IMG/VR virus record: IMGVR_UViG_3300022602_000078
Span: 1 to 64,000 of that record
From: a virus
Direction: 5' to 3' (one strand)
DNA length: 64,000 nucleotides
This document shows, in pieces, positions 54,301 through 62,771 of the stretch; the stretch's first letter is position 1, and each line of letters opens with the position of its first letter. Below the pieces are notes generated by a model. The model saw only the letters and a program-made list of their open reading frames with translations, had not been told where the DNA came from and made no database searches. The position numbers and the translations under genes are program-made.

Positions 54301-57300
54301 CAAAGTGTAATATATGATGATACTTATAGCACATCTTCTTATGGTTTAATGTTTGTTGGAGCACCATTAGCTAGCAATGTTAAATGGACTAATACAGGAA
54401 CAGTAAACACAGTTACTACAGTTGCTACTCCATCAATAAATGTTCAAGAGGGTTTAGTAAAAATTAGTAGTATTAACCCTAACATAATTAATGAAGTCAC
54501 ACAATTAGTATTAGCAAGCCCATATCCTAATAGTTATGAACAATTCGGACATAGTTTATATGAAGCAGGATTGCCTTCTGCAAGATTATTATTAGTTGGA
54601 GCACCACAAACAACTAATTCAGGACCAGGTAATGTATATGCTTATTGGATATCAACTACTACAAATGATATAGCAAATAATATTTCCTATATAGGAAATG
54701 TTAGTACATCATCCATTACTAGGGTAGGTAGTTTATGGGGGAACGCGATTAGCGGATCTGCGAATGCTGAATATATAGCAATCGGAGCTCCTGGGTATTT
54801 TACAGGAACGGGGTTAGTATCAATATTTGCGGGAGTATCACTTACATATTCGCAAACAATAATTAGTCCTTTTGGAAAAACTGGAAATTTCGGAGAATCA
54901 ATTGCCCTTAATACTTCGGGAAATTATTTGTTTGTTTCGGCTCCTAATTCTAGATCATCTAATCAATCTTATGGTAAGGTTGCAGTATATAATAATGAAT
55001 CGGGAATTTATACACTAACACAAATTATATCAAATCCTATTCCTGGAATAGGAATGAAATTCGGTCAAGCAATAGACGTTAATTCCGATGCTACGGAATT
55101 AACAATTACCGCATTAGGTACTAACAAACATATTATTGATACATTTGATGTTTACTCTCGCCCATTATCAAATAGTAAATCTTTATTCAATACACCATAT
55201 GTAAATGATTCCAACAGTATACTTTCAGATGTTCCTACTACTTTTGATTTGGGATCGACTACGTTTTTTGATACTATAATTTATTCAGGTACTGCATATG
55301 TTTATAACAGAAAACAAAATTTATTTAAATTAGCAGAAGAATTAGTACCATTAGATACTAATACGGGAACTAATTTTGGATTTAGTCTCGCGGTTAATGA
55401 TAATACCATTTATGTAGGAGCACCTGCTTATAAAAATAAAATATCTCCGGATAATGCAGTTAGTGCATTTACTCAGTATTATAAAATTAATCAAACAGCA
55501 ACAAGCTGGAATTTATTAAGATACCAGGATCGATTAGTAGATGTTGATACTATACAAAAAATAACAGTATTTGATACATTTAATGATGATGTATTAAGTT
55601 ATTTAGAAGTTATTGATCCGTTAAAGGGTAAAATAGCAGGAATTGCGGATCAAGAATTAAAATATAAAACATCATTCGATCCTGCGATATATTCTATATC
55701 CAATAATTCAACGGTTAATAACCTTAATACCAATTGGCAAGATTCGCATGTAGGAGAGTTATGGTGGGATTTAAGTACAGCAAAATATACTTGGTATGAA
55801 CAAGGTGAACTAGAATATAGAAGAAATAATTGGGGAGCATTATTCCCAGGATCCAGCATTGATGTTTATGAATGGGTAGAATCAACATTATTACCTAGCC
55901 AATGGGCTGCCCAGGCAGATACTACAACAGGATTGGCCTCTGGAATTAGCGGCCAACCAAAATATTCTGATAATAGTGTATTATCTGTAAAACAAGTCTA
56001 TAATAAAATTAGCGGTAATTTTACAAATTATTATTATTATTGGGTTAAAAGTTCGATAATAGTCCCTAACGCTTCTAATAGAAGAATATCATGTAATGAT
56101 GTAATATCAATAATTTCTAATCCTAAAACTTATGGATTACAATATGCCGATATTATATCTAGTAATGCTGTAGCCGTAGCTAATATAGATAATTTGCTAG
56201 TCGATGACAGGATAAATTTGAATATTTCATCTGATATTATTAATAATTCTATTCCTCGACATACGGAATGGTTATTATTAGAAGAAAATAATCAAAATAG
56301 TGTACCAAATGCATTATTAGAGAAAAAATTATTTGATAGTTTAATGGGACATGATAATTTAGGAAATCCTGTTCCAGATCCTGCACTGTCTCAACGACAA
56401 GCATATGGTATCGAAATTCGACCACGGCAGTCTATGTTTAAAAATAGAATCACTGCCTTAAGAAATGTTATAGAATTTACCAATAATATTTTAATTAATG
56501 AACGTATTGTAGGCAGTTATAGTTTTGAAAATTTAGATAAGCAAGAATTACCTCCAGATAGTTACAGTAACACTTATGATCAAATAGTAGAAGATGATGA
56601 CGCATTATCGTTAATAGACACTACTGGTTTTGTAACAGCGATTTTTACTTGTACTCTTACAACAAGCACGGGTCAAATATTAGGTATTGATATTATAAAT
56701 TCCGGAATGGGATACTTAGTTAATCCTACAGTTACAGTAGAGGGAGATACCTCAGGGGCGTTAATTACCACAGAAATTAATACTGCAACCGGAGCTATTC
56801 TTTCTGTATCAATTATTAATCCCGGAGCAGGATTTGTGACGGCGCCCACATTAACTGTTCGTCCATATACAGTTATTGTTCAAGCAGATTTTACTTCTAA
56901 CGGTAAATGGGCCATATATAGTTATATTAATAATAACTGGATTAAAGTAAGAACTCAACTGTATAATACTACATTATATTGGAATTATGTCGACTGGATC
57001 AGCCCAGATTATAACAAATATATCAATTATGCTGCTATTGTTAATGATATATATGGTCTTAATGAATTAACTTCTTTAAGCAGCGGCGATTATGTAAAAA
57101 TTAATAATGGAGGGTTGGGTAACTATATTATAGTAGAAAAGGTTGAATCAGGCGTTCTCGGCAATTTCAATAATAATTTTAATGTAGTATATTCTCAAAA
57201 TGGTACTATACAGATTTCAAATAATCTATGGGACATACCAGATAGTAATTTCGGATTTGATGAAATAAACACATGGGATCAAACCCTATATGATCAAATT

Positions 57301-60300
57301 CCAGATTTAGAATTAAAATATATTTTAGCAGCAATAAAAGAAGATCTATTCATTAACGATTTAAAGGTTAATTGGAACTTGTTCTTTTTCACAGCAGTAA
57401 AATATGCGTTATCTGAGCAAAAACAATTAGACTGGGCATTCAAAACATCATTTATTAGTGCAATTAATTATGCAGGAGAATTAAGTCAACCACCCGTATA
57501 TAAATTATTGGATACTACTAATTTTGAAGATTATGTATCGGAAGTTAAACCTTATCATACACAGATCAGAGAATTTATAACCGATTATACTGTGCTAGAA
57601 CCTACAAATTCTTATACAACAGATTTTGATTTACCATCGTATTATGATAATACCTTAGGTAGATTCAATAGTATTCAATTAGGAAATCCATTATTGTCTG
57701 AGTATCCTTGGAAATCTTGGGCGGATAATTACACTTATCAAATAGGTAGTATCGAGGTTGCAAAATCTGGTTCGGGGTATACTTCTGCACCGACTGTAGT
57801 AATAACCACAGCTACGGGAGATACCGGTTCGGGAGCAAAAGCAGTCGCTTATATATCATTAGGTAAAGTTTCTCAAATCGAAGTTATTGATTCTGGGTCG
57901 GGATATGTTATTCCTCCAGTAATTACAATAGTTGGTGGCGGCGCAATTACCACTGCTACAGCATATCCTTATCTATCAAATAATGTAGTTAGAGAACCTA
58001 CTATTACAATGAAATTTGATAGAATTAGTTCTACATCTTCTATAACAACCTTACCGGTAGTTGATTCATTTATTGCTAATGGGCAAACAGCAGATTTTAT
58101 ATTATCATGGCCTGCAGTTCCAGATAAAACTAAAATAAAGGTAACTAATAGTTCTACACAGGTTTTCCCATCAGATTACACAATAATTTATTATTCTAAT
58201 TCTTATAATGGATTTAATACAGTTTATAGTAAAATTGTATTTTTAAATTACGTGCCTGCAATTAATAATTTAATAACAGTTTCTTATATTAAAAATATAA
58301 ATGTCTTGACTGCTGCCGATAGAATATTAAATTATTATTCTCCAACATCGGGTATGCCGGGCGTAGACCTTGCTCAGGTAATGACAGGTATCGAATATCC
58401 AGGAACTAATTTACAAAGTCCAGGATTTTTTGATAATACTCCTTTAGATACTGAAATTTCAGGTGGTGATTTAGGATACACTGTTGCTACTGGTACAGAA
58501 ACAACTGATATTATTATAGATGGTGACGGATTTATTACTCCTAATACTAGTTATGGGCCTGAGGAATTAATTCCCGGTGAAATTAATGAAAGTTTAGGCA
58601 TTAATGTTTACACTAAGAATAGCAATGGGTCACCAATAGTATTATCGTCATCATTCGATATATTTGCTGGTATAACTGCTATTAGAACAATGTCTATTGT
58701 TCCTCCGGATTATGCTAGCATCCTAGTAGCTTTTGAAGGCACAATTTTTACATATGTTCCCGAGAACAATTTTTCAACTTCCACCACTTATCAGTATTCA
58801 ATCGATTGGCAAACTAATCAAATGATTATTCCTCCGCAGCCAAAAAGCGGAAAACTATCATATAGTATTGTACAAGAAGGAGGGTTGTCGACCCCACATC
58901 AAACAGGATTTATTGATTTTTCTACAGTGAATACTGTTACTACTTCAACATCGATTATTCAAGTAAGAGGAATAAGTGGCGGTGATACTGTTAATTCTGC
59001 GTTTGTCACGATAAACGGACAATCTATTACTACTTCTACTATTACATCTCCCTATTATTCGTTAATTGACGGAATTGTAACAGTTTATGGATTGCCAGCA
59101 GGTATTAGTACTATTACTGCATGGTTTTTTGGAACTTCTCATCAATTGTTTAACGAAATCAATGAACAAGTATTTGAAATCACTGAAGGACTCATTCCCA
59201 ATATTGCAACCCCTCAACAATATCTATTACCATTGACATATCCTCCGGGCAATGTTAAACCTGAAATAGCAAGTGTTTTAGTTGAATTTTATAATAGTGT
59301 TACAGGAGGAACTCGTTTATTAATACCTCCTCATATTGATTATTATCAAATAACTTCTGATGAAGTTAAAAATCCTGTATTTCTTATTAATAATTTAAAT
59401 GGTGCCGGTAATGTTTATAACACTACTAATGTTAGAGTATATATTAACGGTTCACAATTAAATCCAGGATTCGATTACTCTGTTCAATCAGATATTAATA
59501 GCTATGTAACAATACTAACAAAATTATTCGTTAAAGATGTAGTAGCAATTTTAAGTAAACCGGGATACAATGATGGTAATCAAAATATTGATTTACAAAA
59601 TTATGAATATGATATAGAAGACGGCAATTTATATCTATGTGTACCACCAAATAATGGGTTAGTATTAACAGGATGGAATATTAATAATATAGGTGAAATT
59701 AGAGTTATCACATATACTAATCAAGATGACATGATGATAGAAACACAGTCATTCTTCGGCAATGATACCGGACGTTTCCAAGTTGTTAGACCTATATTAA
59801 ATGAAAATTATGTTTGGGTCACAGTCAATCAAGTTCCTATCGTTAATTTTGTTGATTTTAATATACTTGATGACCAAGTTACAATTCAATTATCCGATAA
59901 ATTTGTATTAACTAGCGCAGACATTATAGAAATAATTAGTTTTAATAGTATCGATTCTGTCGCCACTGTGGTTGGATATAGAATATTTGAAGATTTATTT
60001 GATAGAACACATTTTACTCGATTGAGTCATCATAATTCAACTTATCTAACAAGTCCTTTATATTCGACTAGTACCAACATTTATGTAAATGATGTATCGA
60101 TATTAACACCTCCATCCGATGACAACGCTATACCTGGTGTAGTATTAATTGATGGGGAACGTATAGAATTCCTTAGTATTGATTATTCTAATAATGTTTT
60201 AGGACAACTTCGTAGAGCAACACTAGGAACAGGTCCTAAAGATGTCAGTGTAATAGATACAATAGTATTTGATCAAGGATCTTTACAGAATATTCCTTCA

Positions 60301-61251
60301 TACAGTGAATCTATATTAGTACAAAGTACATTAACTACAGCCGGAACGGTTGTTTATTCTATATCAACTGCATCCACAGTTACAAATTATAATGTAGGAT
60401 CGATATTTACAGGTACATTTATTAATGATGGTATTACATTATCGCCATTGATTAACGCAATTGATCAAGTAACAGTATATTATGGTGGACGATTATTGAA
60501 TAAGGTAGGAACATATCAGCAAGATGTTAATATATCTTACAATTCTCCAATTATAAACTTTAATACATCCACTTCGGCCGGGCTTATTCAAGTACCATTT
60601 GTACAAGATTTACCCATTACAACTAATATTGGTGATGCAGGAATTGTATTGAATATATTAACAACATCTACTCCGACAGCCAATATTACTGCAGAGGTAT
60701 CGGCAGGATCAACAATACTTCCTATCTATGGATATATTGAAGCATCATTAATTAATATAGGGGATTATGTACAATGTGTATTTTATTCCAATGGTGGGCC
60801 GGTATCTGCAATTCCCGATGGAACTACTATAATTGATTTTACAACCGTAAGTGGATTTGTAAATAATATAACATTAAGTACTGCTACTATTATTGATTTG
60901 CCAACAAGCCCAGTAACGATTGTAACAATTTACCCTTATACAACTTCTAATCAAGTTTGGGTATATGAAAATTCCACAGACCCTAGAGCAGTTAATGGGT
61001 ATGTTTATCGAGGAGTAACTTATACTCCTCCGGAATTTACAATAACTACTTCTACTCAGCAAATTAATCTGAATATTGCAGCCGGAATAGAAAATGGTGT
61101 TAAATTAACGGTGGTACAGAAACAGATTTCCACAGCAACTTGGTGGAATTATGGTGTATCATTATTAGATAGTACTACGGTGAATGCGAAATTCTTACAA
61201 AAAGAACTATCTGCGATACCCACTGCGTATTATTATGGTAACAATCCTTAA
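48340..61251 (+). CDS. Giant baseplate protein with FG-GAP propeller (4303 aa), gp7-position
   Basis: One unbroken 12.9-kb frame. The N-terminus (VNLLPDFLQTDKNTKFLASTIDQLIQKPQLERLDGYIG, then SDVYISEFSNLRTDYQL, WDKLVNYQQYYWL) is a pattern I recall from large proteins following gp6 in aquatic T4-like phages, the place of wedge protein gp7. Residues about 1920-2370 carry seven FG-GAP-like repeats (FGQSVIYDD, FGHSLYEAG, FGESIALN, FGQAIDVN, FGFSLAVN, each with VGAP or similar), enough for a seven-bladed propeller. SGxGY...P-T repeats occur at about 2785-2845 and 3137-3207. The C-terminal third is beta-rich with GERIEFLSIDY...LRRATLGTG. Baseplate periphery or fibre attachment is likely; some parts may be adhesive. 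Confidence 0.85.
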   Translation: MATNFIQSVNLLPDFLQTDKNTKFLASTIDQLIQKPQLERLDGYIGSTNTPTYTTSDVYISEFSNLRTDYQLTPSLIVQDELGNISSVVAIDDLVNEINLYGGNTDNFDRLFRSDFYSYDPKIDWDKLVNYQQYYWLINGPDLLILNNVESVVSNILGRTTYSINGITLSNGMKISFDNTVETFYQNKEFFVEGVGTSIVLIDLSTLTGTESVDTLYTDSFDASQFDQYPFDGTVKLPLSPDYITINRASQDLNPWTRNNRWVHADVIAASAAATNQIPVYPSNLRATRPIIEFAANLKLYNFGTSGIPNVDYIDNTITDVFSTISGSTSTVIIDGVSIAPGTAKNNTVIFLADNNPAVAGKIYQINYITIAGQLRLTLTEIDTLIVGSATAVNYGKTNAGTSWWYNGLTWIYAQQYTTNNQAPLFDLFDDQGHSYSDTTYYSSNFTGNQIFGYGVGTGISDPVLGFPLQYKNNLDLNAAYLFQNYFMNDTITIIEDNQLTLIPTKITYFKIGENYFNVWNKAAEYPIPVLTSNLTATTSTYYNLPLGLTNNPLNGPIKSFTLSDLTNHVNTMASNTLSGFVAANTASTILVPGNSNLRDIGDISIYGSRLISNINPMPYAHLFIGTKENSVIDALTKAADQYNQFKMGFLKKISAISIQTDPVLAVDTALSEMNANKTSVSSYYFSDMVPYGTDFISRTWTVINSANTVYPITSPYDPTALTLRAILVYVNGTQLIYGQDYEFVANDPYVQFLITLNVGDVIIINDFTNTKGNYIPSTPTKLGLYPKFTPRIFLDNTYIIPVNVIQGHDGSIMTAYNDHRDEIILEFEKRIYNNIKSNYRSELLDINVSSPGAYRTSDYSIDEINTIIQQDFIKWANYYGIDYTVNTTFNQDNYFTWNYTSGYNNNTNTLLFGSWRAIYKYFYDTDRPHTNPWEMLGFSEEPSWWVNQYGEAPYTSNNDSLWDDLEAGSIAQGPTAGINTLYARPGLSNLIPVDNLGNLIDPITLGLAKNVTSITNTQSWKFGDQGAGETAWRRSSYWPFVVQKMLALTRPATYASLMYDPININKNIAGQWTYGSNYEFLNLKNMPIQGLNDTLTSGYSVYVSEIGRQRTGNYNQNLYNNLTNLNVNLFYKVGGFVNNTELQVIIDAVDPTSTSPGSILQPEDYSIILNVSNPIRASAISGIIIQKNNNKFLIKGYDTQNPYFSVYTCIRNANTPTITIGGVSTSFLVWAPSISNGDTGLTSEQTTTANSAASGTFYQKGQIVFYNGKYYVVQISHKSGPTFDEEYFQQIASLPITGGTTVQIAARFDKSSVEKITYGTELSTIQQVYDLIIGYGAWLQDQGFSFVEYNSNLQSTLNWDYTSREFLYWTTQNWADQSVIALSPFANQIVFNLSNSVVDNIFDSFYQYNLLQANGVPFPQDQLSVTRNNGICTIQTLNSVNGIYFARLNSVQKEHAMVFNNSTIFNDTIYDIETGYRQERMKLVGFKTANWNGDYFSPGFIYDQAVITNWKQYTKYIVGDVVYYVGNYYSAARNLDGSSTFDFTQWNLLGKKPVAQLLPNFDYKISQFEDFYSLNINNFDSSVQQAAQNLIGYTPRNYLNNIFSDPIAQYKFYQGFIREKGTKNAITKLARASINTLDSKIEYNEEWAFRVGYYGSYSSFNEIEVPLIEGSFVDNPQIISFVDKLPSSTSQLIEYALPSNLAIVPQNYQANNTFVTTSSSDIFRLDVAGYPRIDDVDSTIFNQDAILNLTSTISISKGSTIWLGNTTNNDWDVLRYTLSSARVVSLIIDNTVEHQFNLITDNRHNLSIGQFISIAEFDALVDGVYQVNTIPNINEFTIISTASFITVNIKPSTPGLLFTFNSARYDNFDGLPTDDILLDLNKNSIVWTDDDGTGNWAVYQKIKNYDDNLIRQHPLSSGQKLGWSISKKRNSNIFLVGAPGYMDSKNSGNVSVYLEHSGFLPLQFDYGINNNSINTYCSLDFETGFGQSVIYDDTYSTSSYGLMFVGAPLASNVKWTNTGTVNTVTTVATPSINVQEGLVKISSINPNIINEVTQLVLASPYPNSYEQFGHSLYEAGLPSARLLLVGAPQTTNSGPGNVYAYWISTTTNDIANNISYIGNVSTSSITRVGSLWGNAISGSANAEYIAIGAPGYFTGTGLVSIFAGVSLTYSQTIISPFGKTGNFGESIALNTSGNYLFVSAPNSRSSNQSYGKVAVYNNESGIYTLTQIISNPIPGIGMKFGQAIDVNSDATELTITALGTNKHIIDTFDVYSRPLSNSKSLFNTPYVNDSNSILSDVPTTFDLGSTTFFDTIIYSGTAYVYNRKQNLFKLAEELVPLDTNTGTNFGFSLAVNDNTIYVGAPAYKNKISPDNAVSAFTQYYKINQTATSWNLLRYQDRLVDVDTIQKITVFDTFNDDVLSYLEVIDPLKGKIAGIADQELKYKTSFDPAIYSISNNSTVNNLNTNWQDSHVGELWWDLSTAKYTWYEQGELEYRRNNWGALFPGSSIDVYEWVESTLLPSQWAAQADTTTGLASGISGQPKYSDNSVLSVKQVYNKISGNFTNYYYYWVKSSIIVPNASNRRISCNDVISIISNPKTYGLQYADIISSNAVAVANIDNLLVDDRINLNISSDIINNSIPRHTEWLLLEENNQNSVPNALLEKKLFDSLMGHDNLGNPVPDPALSQRQAYGIEIRPRQSMFKNRITALRNVIEFTNNILINERIVGSYSFENLDKQELPPDSYSNTYDQIVEDDDALSLIDTTGFVTAIFTCTLTTSTGQILGIDIINSGMGYLVNPTVTVEGDTSGALITTEINTATGAILSVSIINPGAGFVTAPTLTVRPYTVIVQADFTSNGKWAIYSYINNNWIKVRTQLYNTTLYWNYVDWISPDYNKYINYAAIVNDIYGLNELTSLSSGDYVKINNGGLGNYIIVEKVESGVLGNFNNNFNVVYSQNGTIQISNNLWDIPDSNFGFDEINTWDQTLYDQIPDLELKYILAAIKEDLFINDLKVNWNLFFFTAVKYALSEQKQLDWAFKTSFISAINYAGELSQPPVYKLLDTTNFEDYVSEVKPYHTQIREFITDYTVLEPTNSYTTDFDLPSYYDNTLGRFNSIQLGNPLLSEYPWKSWADNYTYQIGSIEVAKSGSGYTSAPTVVITTATGDTGSGAKAVAYISLGKVSQIEVIDSGSGYVIPPVITIVGGGAITTATAYPYLSNNVVREPTITMKFDRISSTSSITTLPVVDSFIANGQTADFILSWPAVPDKTKIKVTNSSTQVFPSDYTIIYYSNSYNGFNTVYSKIVFLNYVPAINNLITVSYIKNINVLTAADRILNYYSPTSGMPGVDLAQVMTGIEYPGTNLQSPGFFDNTPLDTEISGGDLGYTVATGTETTDIIIDGDGFITPNTSYGPEELIPGEINESLGINVYTKNSNGSPIVLSSSFDIFAGITAIRTMSIVPPDYASILVAFEGTIFTYVPENNFSTSTTYQYSIDWQTNQMIIPPQPKSGKLSYSIVQEGGLSTPHQTGFIDFSTVNTVTTSTSIIQVRGISGGDTVNSAFVTINGQSITTSTITSPYYSLIDGIVTVYGLPAGISTITAWFFGTSHQLFNEINEQVFEITEGLIPNIATPQQYLLPLTYPPGNVKPEIASVLVEFYNSVTGGTRLLIPPHIDYYQITSDEVKNPVFLINNLNGAGNVYNTTNVRVYINGSQLNPGFDYSVQSDINSYVTILTKLFVKDVVAILSKPGYNDGNQNIDLQNYEYDIEDGNLYLCVPPNNGLVLTGWNINNIGEIRVITYTNQDDMMIETQSFFGNDTGRFQVVRPILNENYVWVTVNQVPIVNFVDFNILDDQVTIQLSDKFVLTSADIIEIISFNSIDSVATVVGYRIFEDLFDRTHFTRLSHHNSTYLTSPLYSTSTNIYVNDVSILTPPSDDNAIPGVVLIDGERIEFLSIDYSNNVLGQLRRATLGTGPKDVSVIDTIVFDQGSLQNIPSYSESILVQSTLTTAGTVVYSISTASTVTNYNVGSIFTGTFINDGITLSPLINAIDQVTVYYGGRLLNKVGTYQQDVNISYNSPIINFNTSTSAGLIQVPFVQDLPITTNIGDAGIVLNILTTSTPTANITAEVSAGSTILPIYGYIEASLINIGDYVQCVFYSNGGPVSAIPDGTTIIDFTTVSGFVNNITLSTATIIDLPTSPVTIVTIYPYTTSNQVWVYENSTDPRAVNGYVYRGVTYTPPEFTITTSTQQINLNIAAGIENGVKLTVVQKQISTATWWNYGVSLLDSTTVNAKFLQKELSAIPTAYYYGNNP

Positions 61252-61260
61252 TTAGCTTAG

Positions 61261-61268
61261 TATAAATA
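61261..61268 (+). promoter_or_regulatory. Late promoter candidate, perfect TATAAATA
   Basis: Perfect consensus in the 23-base gap after the giant gene, ending 6 bases before the next ATG. A transcript would begin at about the first ATG. Confidence 0.55.
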
Positions 61269-61274
61269 TATTTT

Positions 61275-61934
61275 ATGGAACAGTCTAAAATTATGAATAA
61301 TCAATTACAGTCCCGAGAAAATACAACGATTGCTCGCCCTAATGAGCAAGGTACGGTAAAAATTCAAGGTCACATTAAGATATTTGATCCTGTAACTAAT
61401 GAAGTTTTTGTCGATAAACGTAATGCTATAAATTATGAAAACTTTTCATTAGCCTTGGCGCAAAGTATGAGCAATCAGGGATACGGTACTATCTCACAAA
61501 TGGCTTTTGGAAATGGAGGAACACAGATAGATGATACGGGAATTATAACCTATCTTACCCCAAATACTGTGGGTCCAACTGCTGCCCTTTATAATCAAAC
61601 ATATAGCAAAGTAATAGATGCTAGTTTACCCAGCGATCTAGATCCTGCTAGAAACTTTATGCAGGTACGTCATGTATTAGGAGCGGCATATAGTGATATT
61701 TTAGTTAGTTGTTTGTTAGATTTCGGTGAACCAGCTGGGCAAGCTGCTTTTGATAATGCTACGAATCTCAATGGTACATATATTTTTGATGAATTAGGGT
61801 TAATGGCTTATACTTCAACAGGAGATAGCTTATTATTAACTCATGTTATATTTCATCCCGTACAAAAATCATTAAACAGAATGATTCAAATTGATTATAC
61901 TGTAAGAGTGCAAAGTTTAACAAACGGAATGTAA
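61275..61934 (+). CDS. Baseplate/tail fibre attachment protein (219 aa), unnamed
   Basis: Contains VKIQGHIKIFDPVTNEVFVDKRNAINYENFSLALAQSM, ISQMAFGNGGT, LLDFGEPAGQAAFDNA, YIFDELGLMAY and LTHVIFHPVQKSLNRMIQIDYTVRVQ. I recall this pattern from structural proteins beside the gp6/gp7 region in aquatic T4-like phages, but it has no T4 number I can give. The Met at 61293 is a possible alternative start because of the adjoining late promoter. Its stop is 1 base before the next gene. A link between baseplate and fibres is inferred from order. Confidence 0.75.
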   Translation: MEQSKIMNNQLQSRENTTIARPNEQGTVKIQGHIKIFDPVTNEVFVDKRNAINYENFSLALAQSMSNQGYGTISQMAFGNGGTQIDDTGIITYLTPNTVGPTAALYNQTYSKVIDASLPSDLDPARNFMQVRHVLGAAYSDILVSCLLDFGEPAGQAAFDNATNLNGTYIFDELGLMAYTSTGDSLLLTHVIFHPVQKSLNRMIQIDYTVRVQSLTNGM

Positions 61935-61935
61935 T

Positions 61936-62754
61936 ATGTCATATACTCTATTAAACAACGATGGATCGGTTCTAGCAATATTAGCAGATAATACCATTGA
62001 CCGACAATCCACTAGCCTTACATTAGTTGGAAGGAATTGGATTGGATATGGACAGTATTTAAATCAGAATTTTATTAATATATTAGGAAATTATTCCAAT
62101 GCTAATCCACCATCTACTCCATTAAAAGGACAATTATGGTATGATTCTGTTGGAAAAAGATTGAATATTTACGACACAGATTTTAAACCAATTAATGGTG
62201 CTATTATATCGGCAACACGACCTGTGGATTTAAGTAATGGGGATTTATGGTGGAATTCTAATAGCGATGAATTAAACATATTATCAAATAATATCTTATA
62301 TACTGCGGGCGGATGGAATATTAGTTCTGATACAGTAATATATGATGTAACTAATTCATTTCAATTGCCTGCCACAATAATTGAAAATGATGGAGTAATC
62401 CTAGGATATTATAGTAATGTCGCATCCTCAATCGGTACATTAAACACTACATCTGTTTATATAAGTGCCATTACTCCATCTGCAGTTCAAGGTTTAAATA
62501 TTTTAGGAGATATACAGGCTTCAGGAGTTGTTTATAGTAATAACTCATTTGTAAATAATTCAATTACAGCAACTAATGTAACAGTAACAGGTAATATAAT
62601 ACTACAAGGTTCACCCCCCAGTACCCCATCGAGCCCCGGCACTGTAGGGCAAATCGCTTACGGTTCTACAGGAACTAATTTTAACTATCTGTTTGTTTGT
62701 ACAGCTACTAACGCATGGGCGCGTATACAAATAACAGATACCGGCCCATGGTAA
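61936..62754 (+). CDS. Tail fibre protein A (272 aa)
   Basis: The N-terminal 120 residues (LTLVGRNWIGYGQYLNQNFINILGNYSNANPP, LKGQLWYDSVGKRLNIYD, DLSNGDLWWNSNSDELNI) form a module shared with the next gene. It is typical of fibre proteins that attach to the baseplate. The centre has a GLNILGDIQASGVVYSNN block like the left-hand adhesins. The C-terminal GQIAYGSTGTNFNYLFVCTATNAWARI is a short tip often seen in phage fibres. Start one base after the preceding stop. Receptor unknown. Confidence 0.82.
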   Translation: MSYTLLNNDGSVLAILADNTIDRQSTSLTLVGRNWIGYGQYLNQNFINILGNYSNANPPSTPLKGQLWYDSVGKRLNIYDTDFKPINGAIISATRPVDLSNGDLWWNSNSDELNILSNNILYTAGGWNISSDTVIYDVTNSFQLPATIIENDGVILGYYSNVASSIGTLNTTSVYISAITPSAVQGLNILGDIQASGVVYSNNSFVNNSITATNVTVTGNIILQGSPPSTPSSPGTVGQIAYGSTGTNFNYLFVCTATNAWARIQITDTGPW

Positions 62755-62771
62755 AATAAAAAGATAAAACT

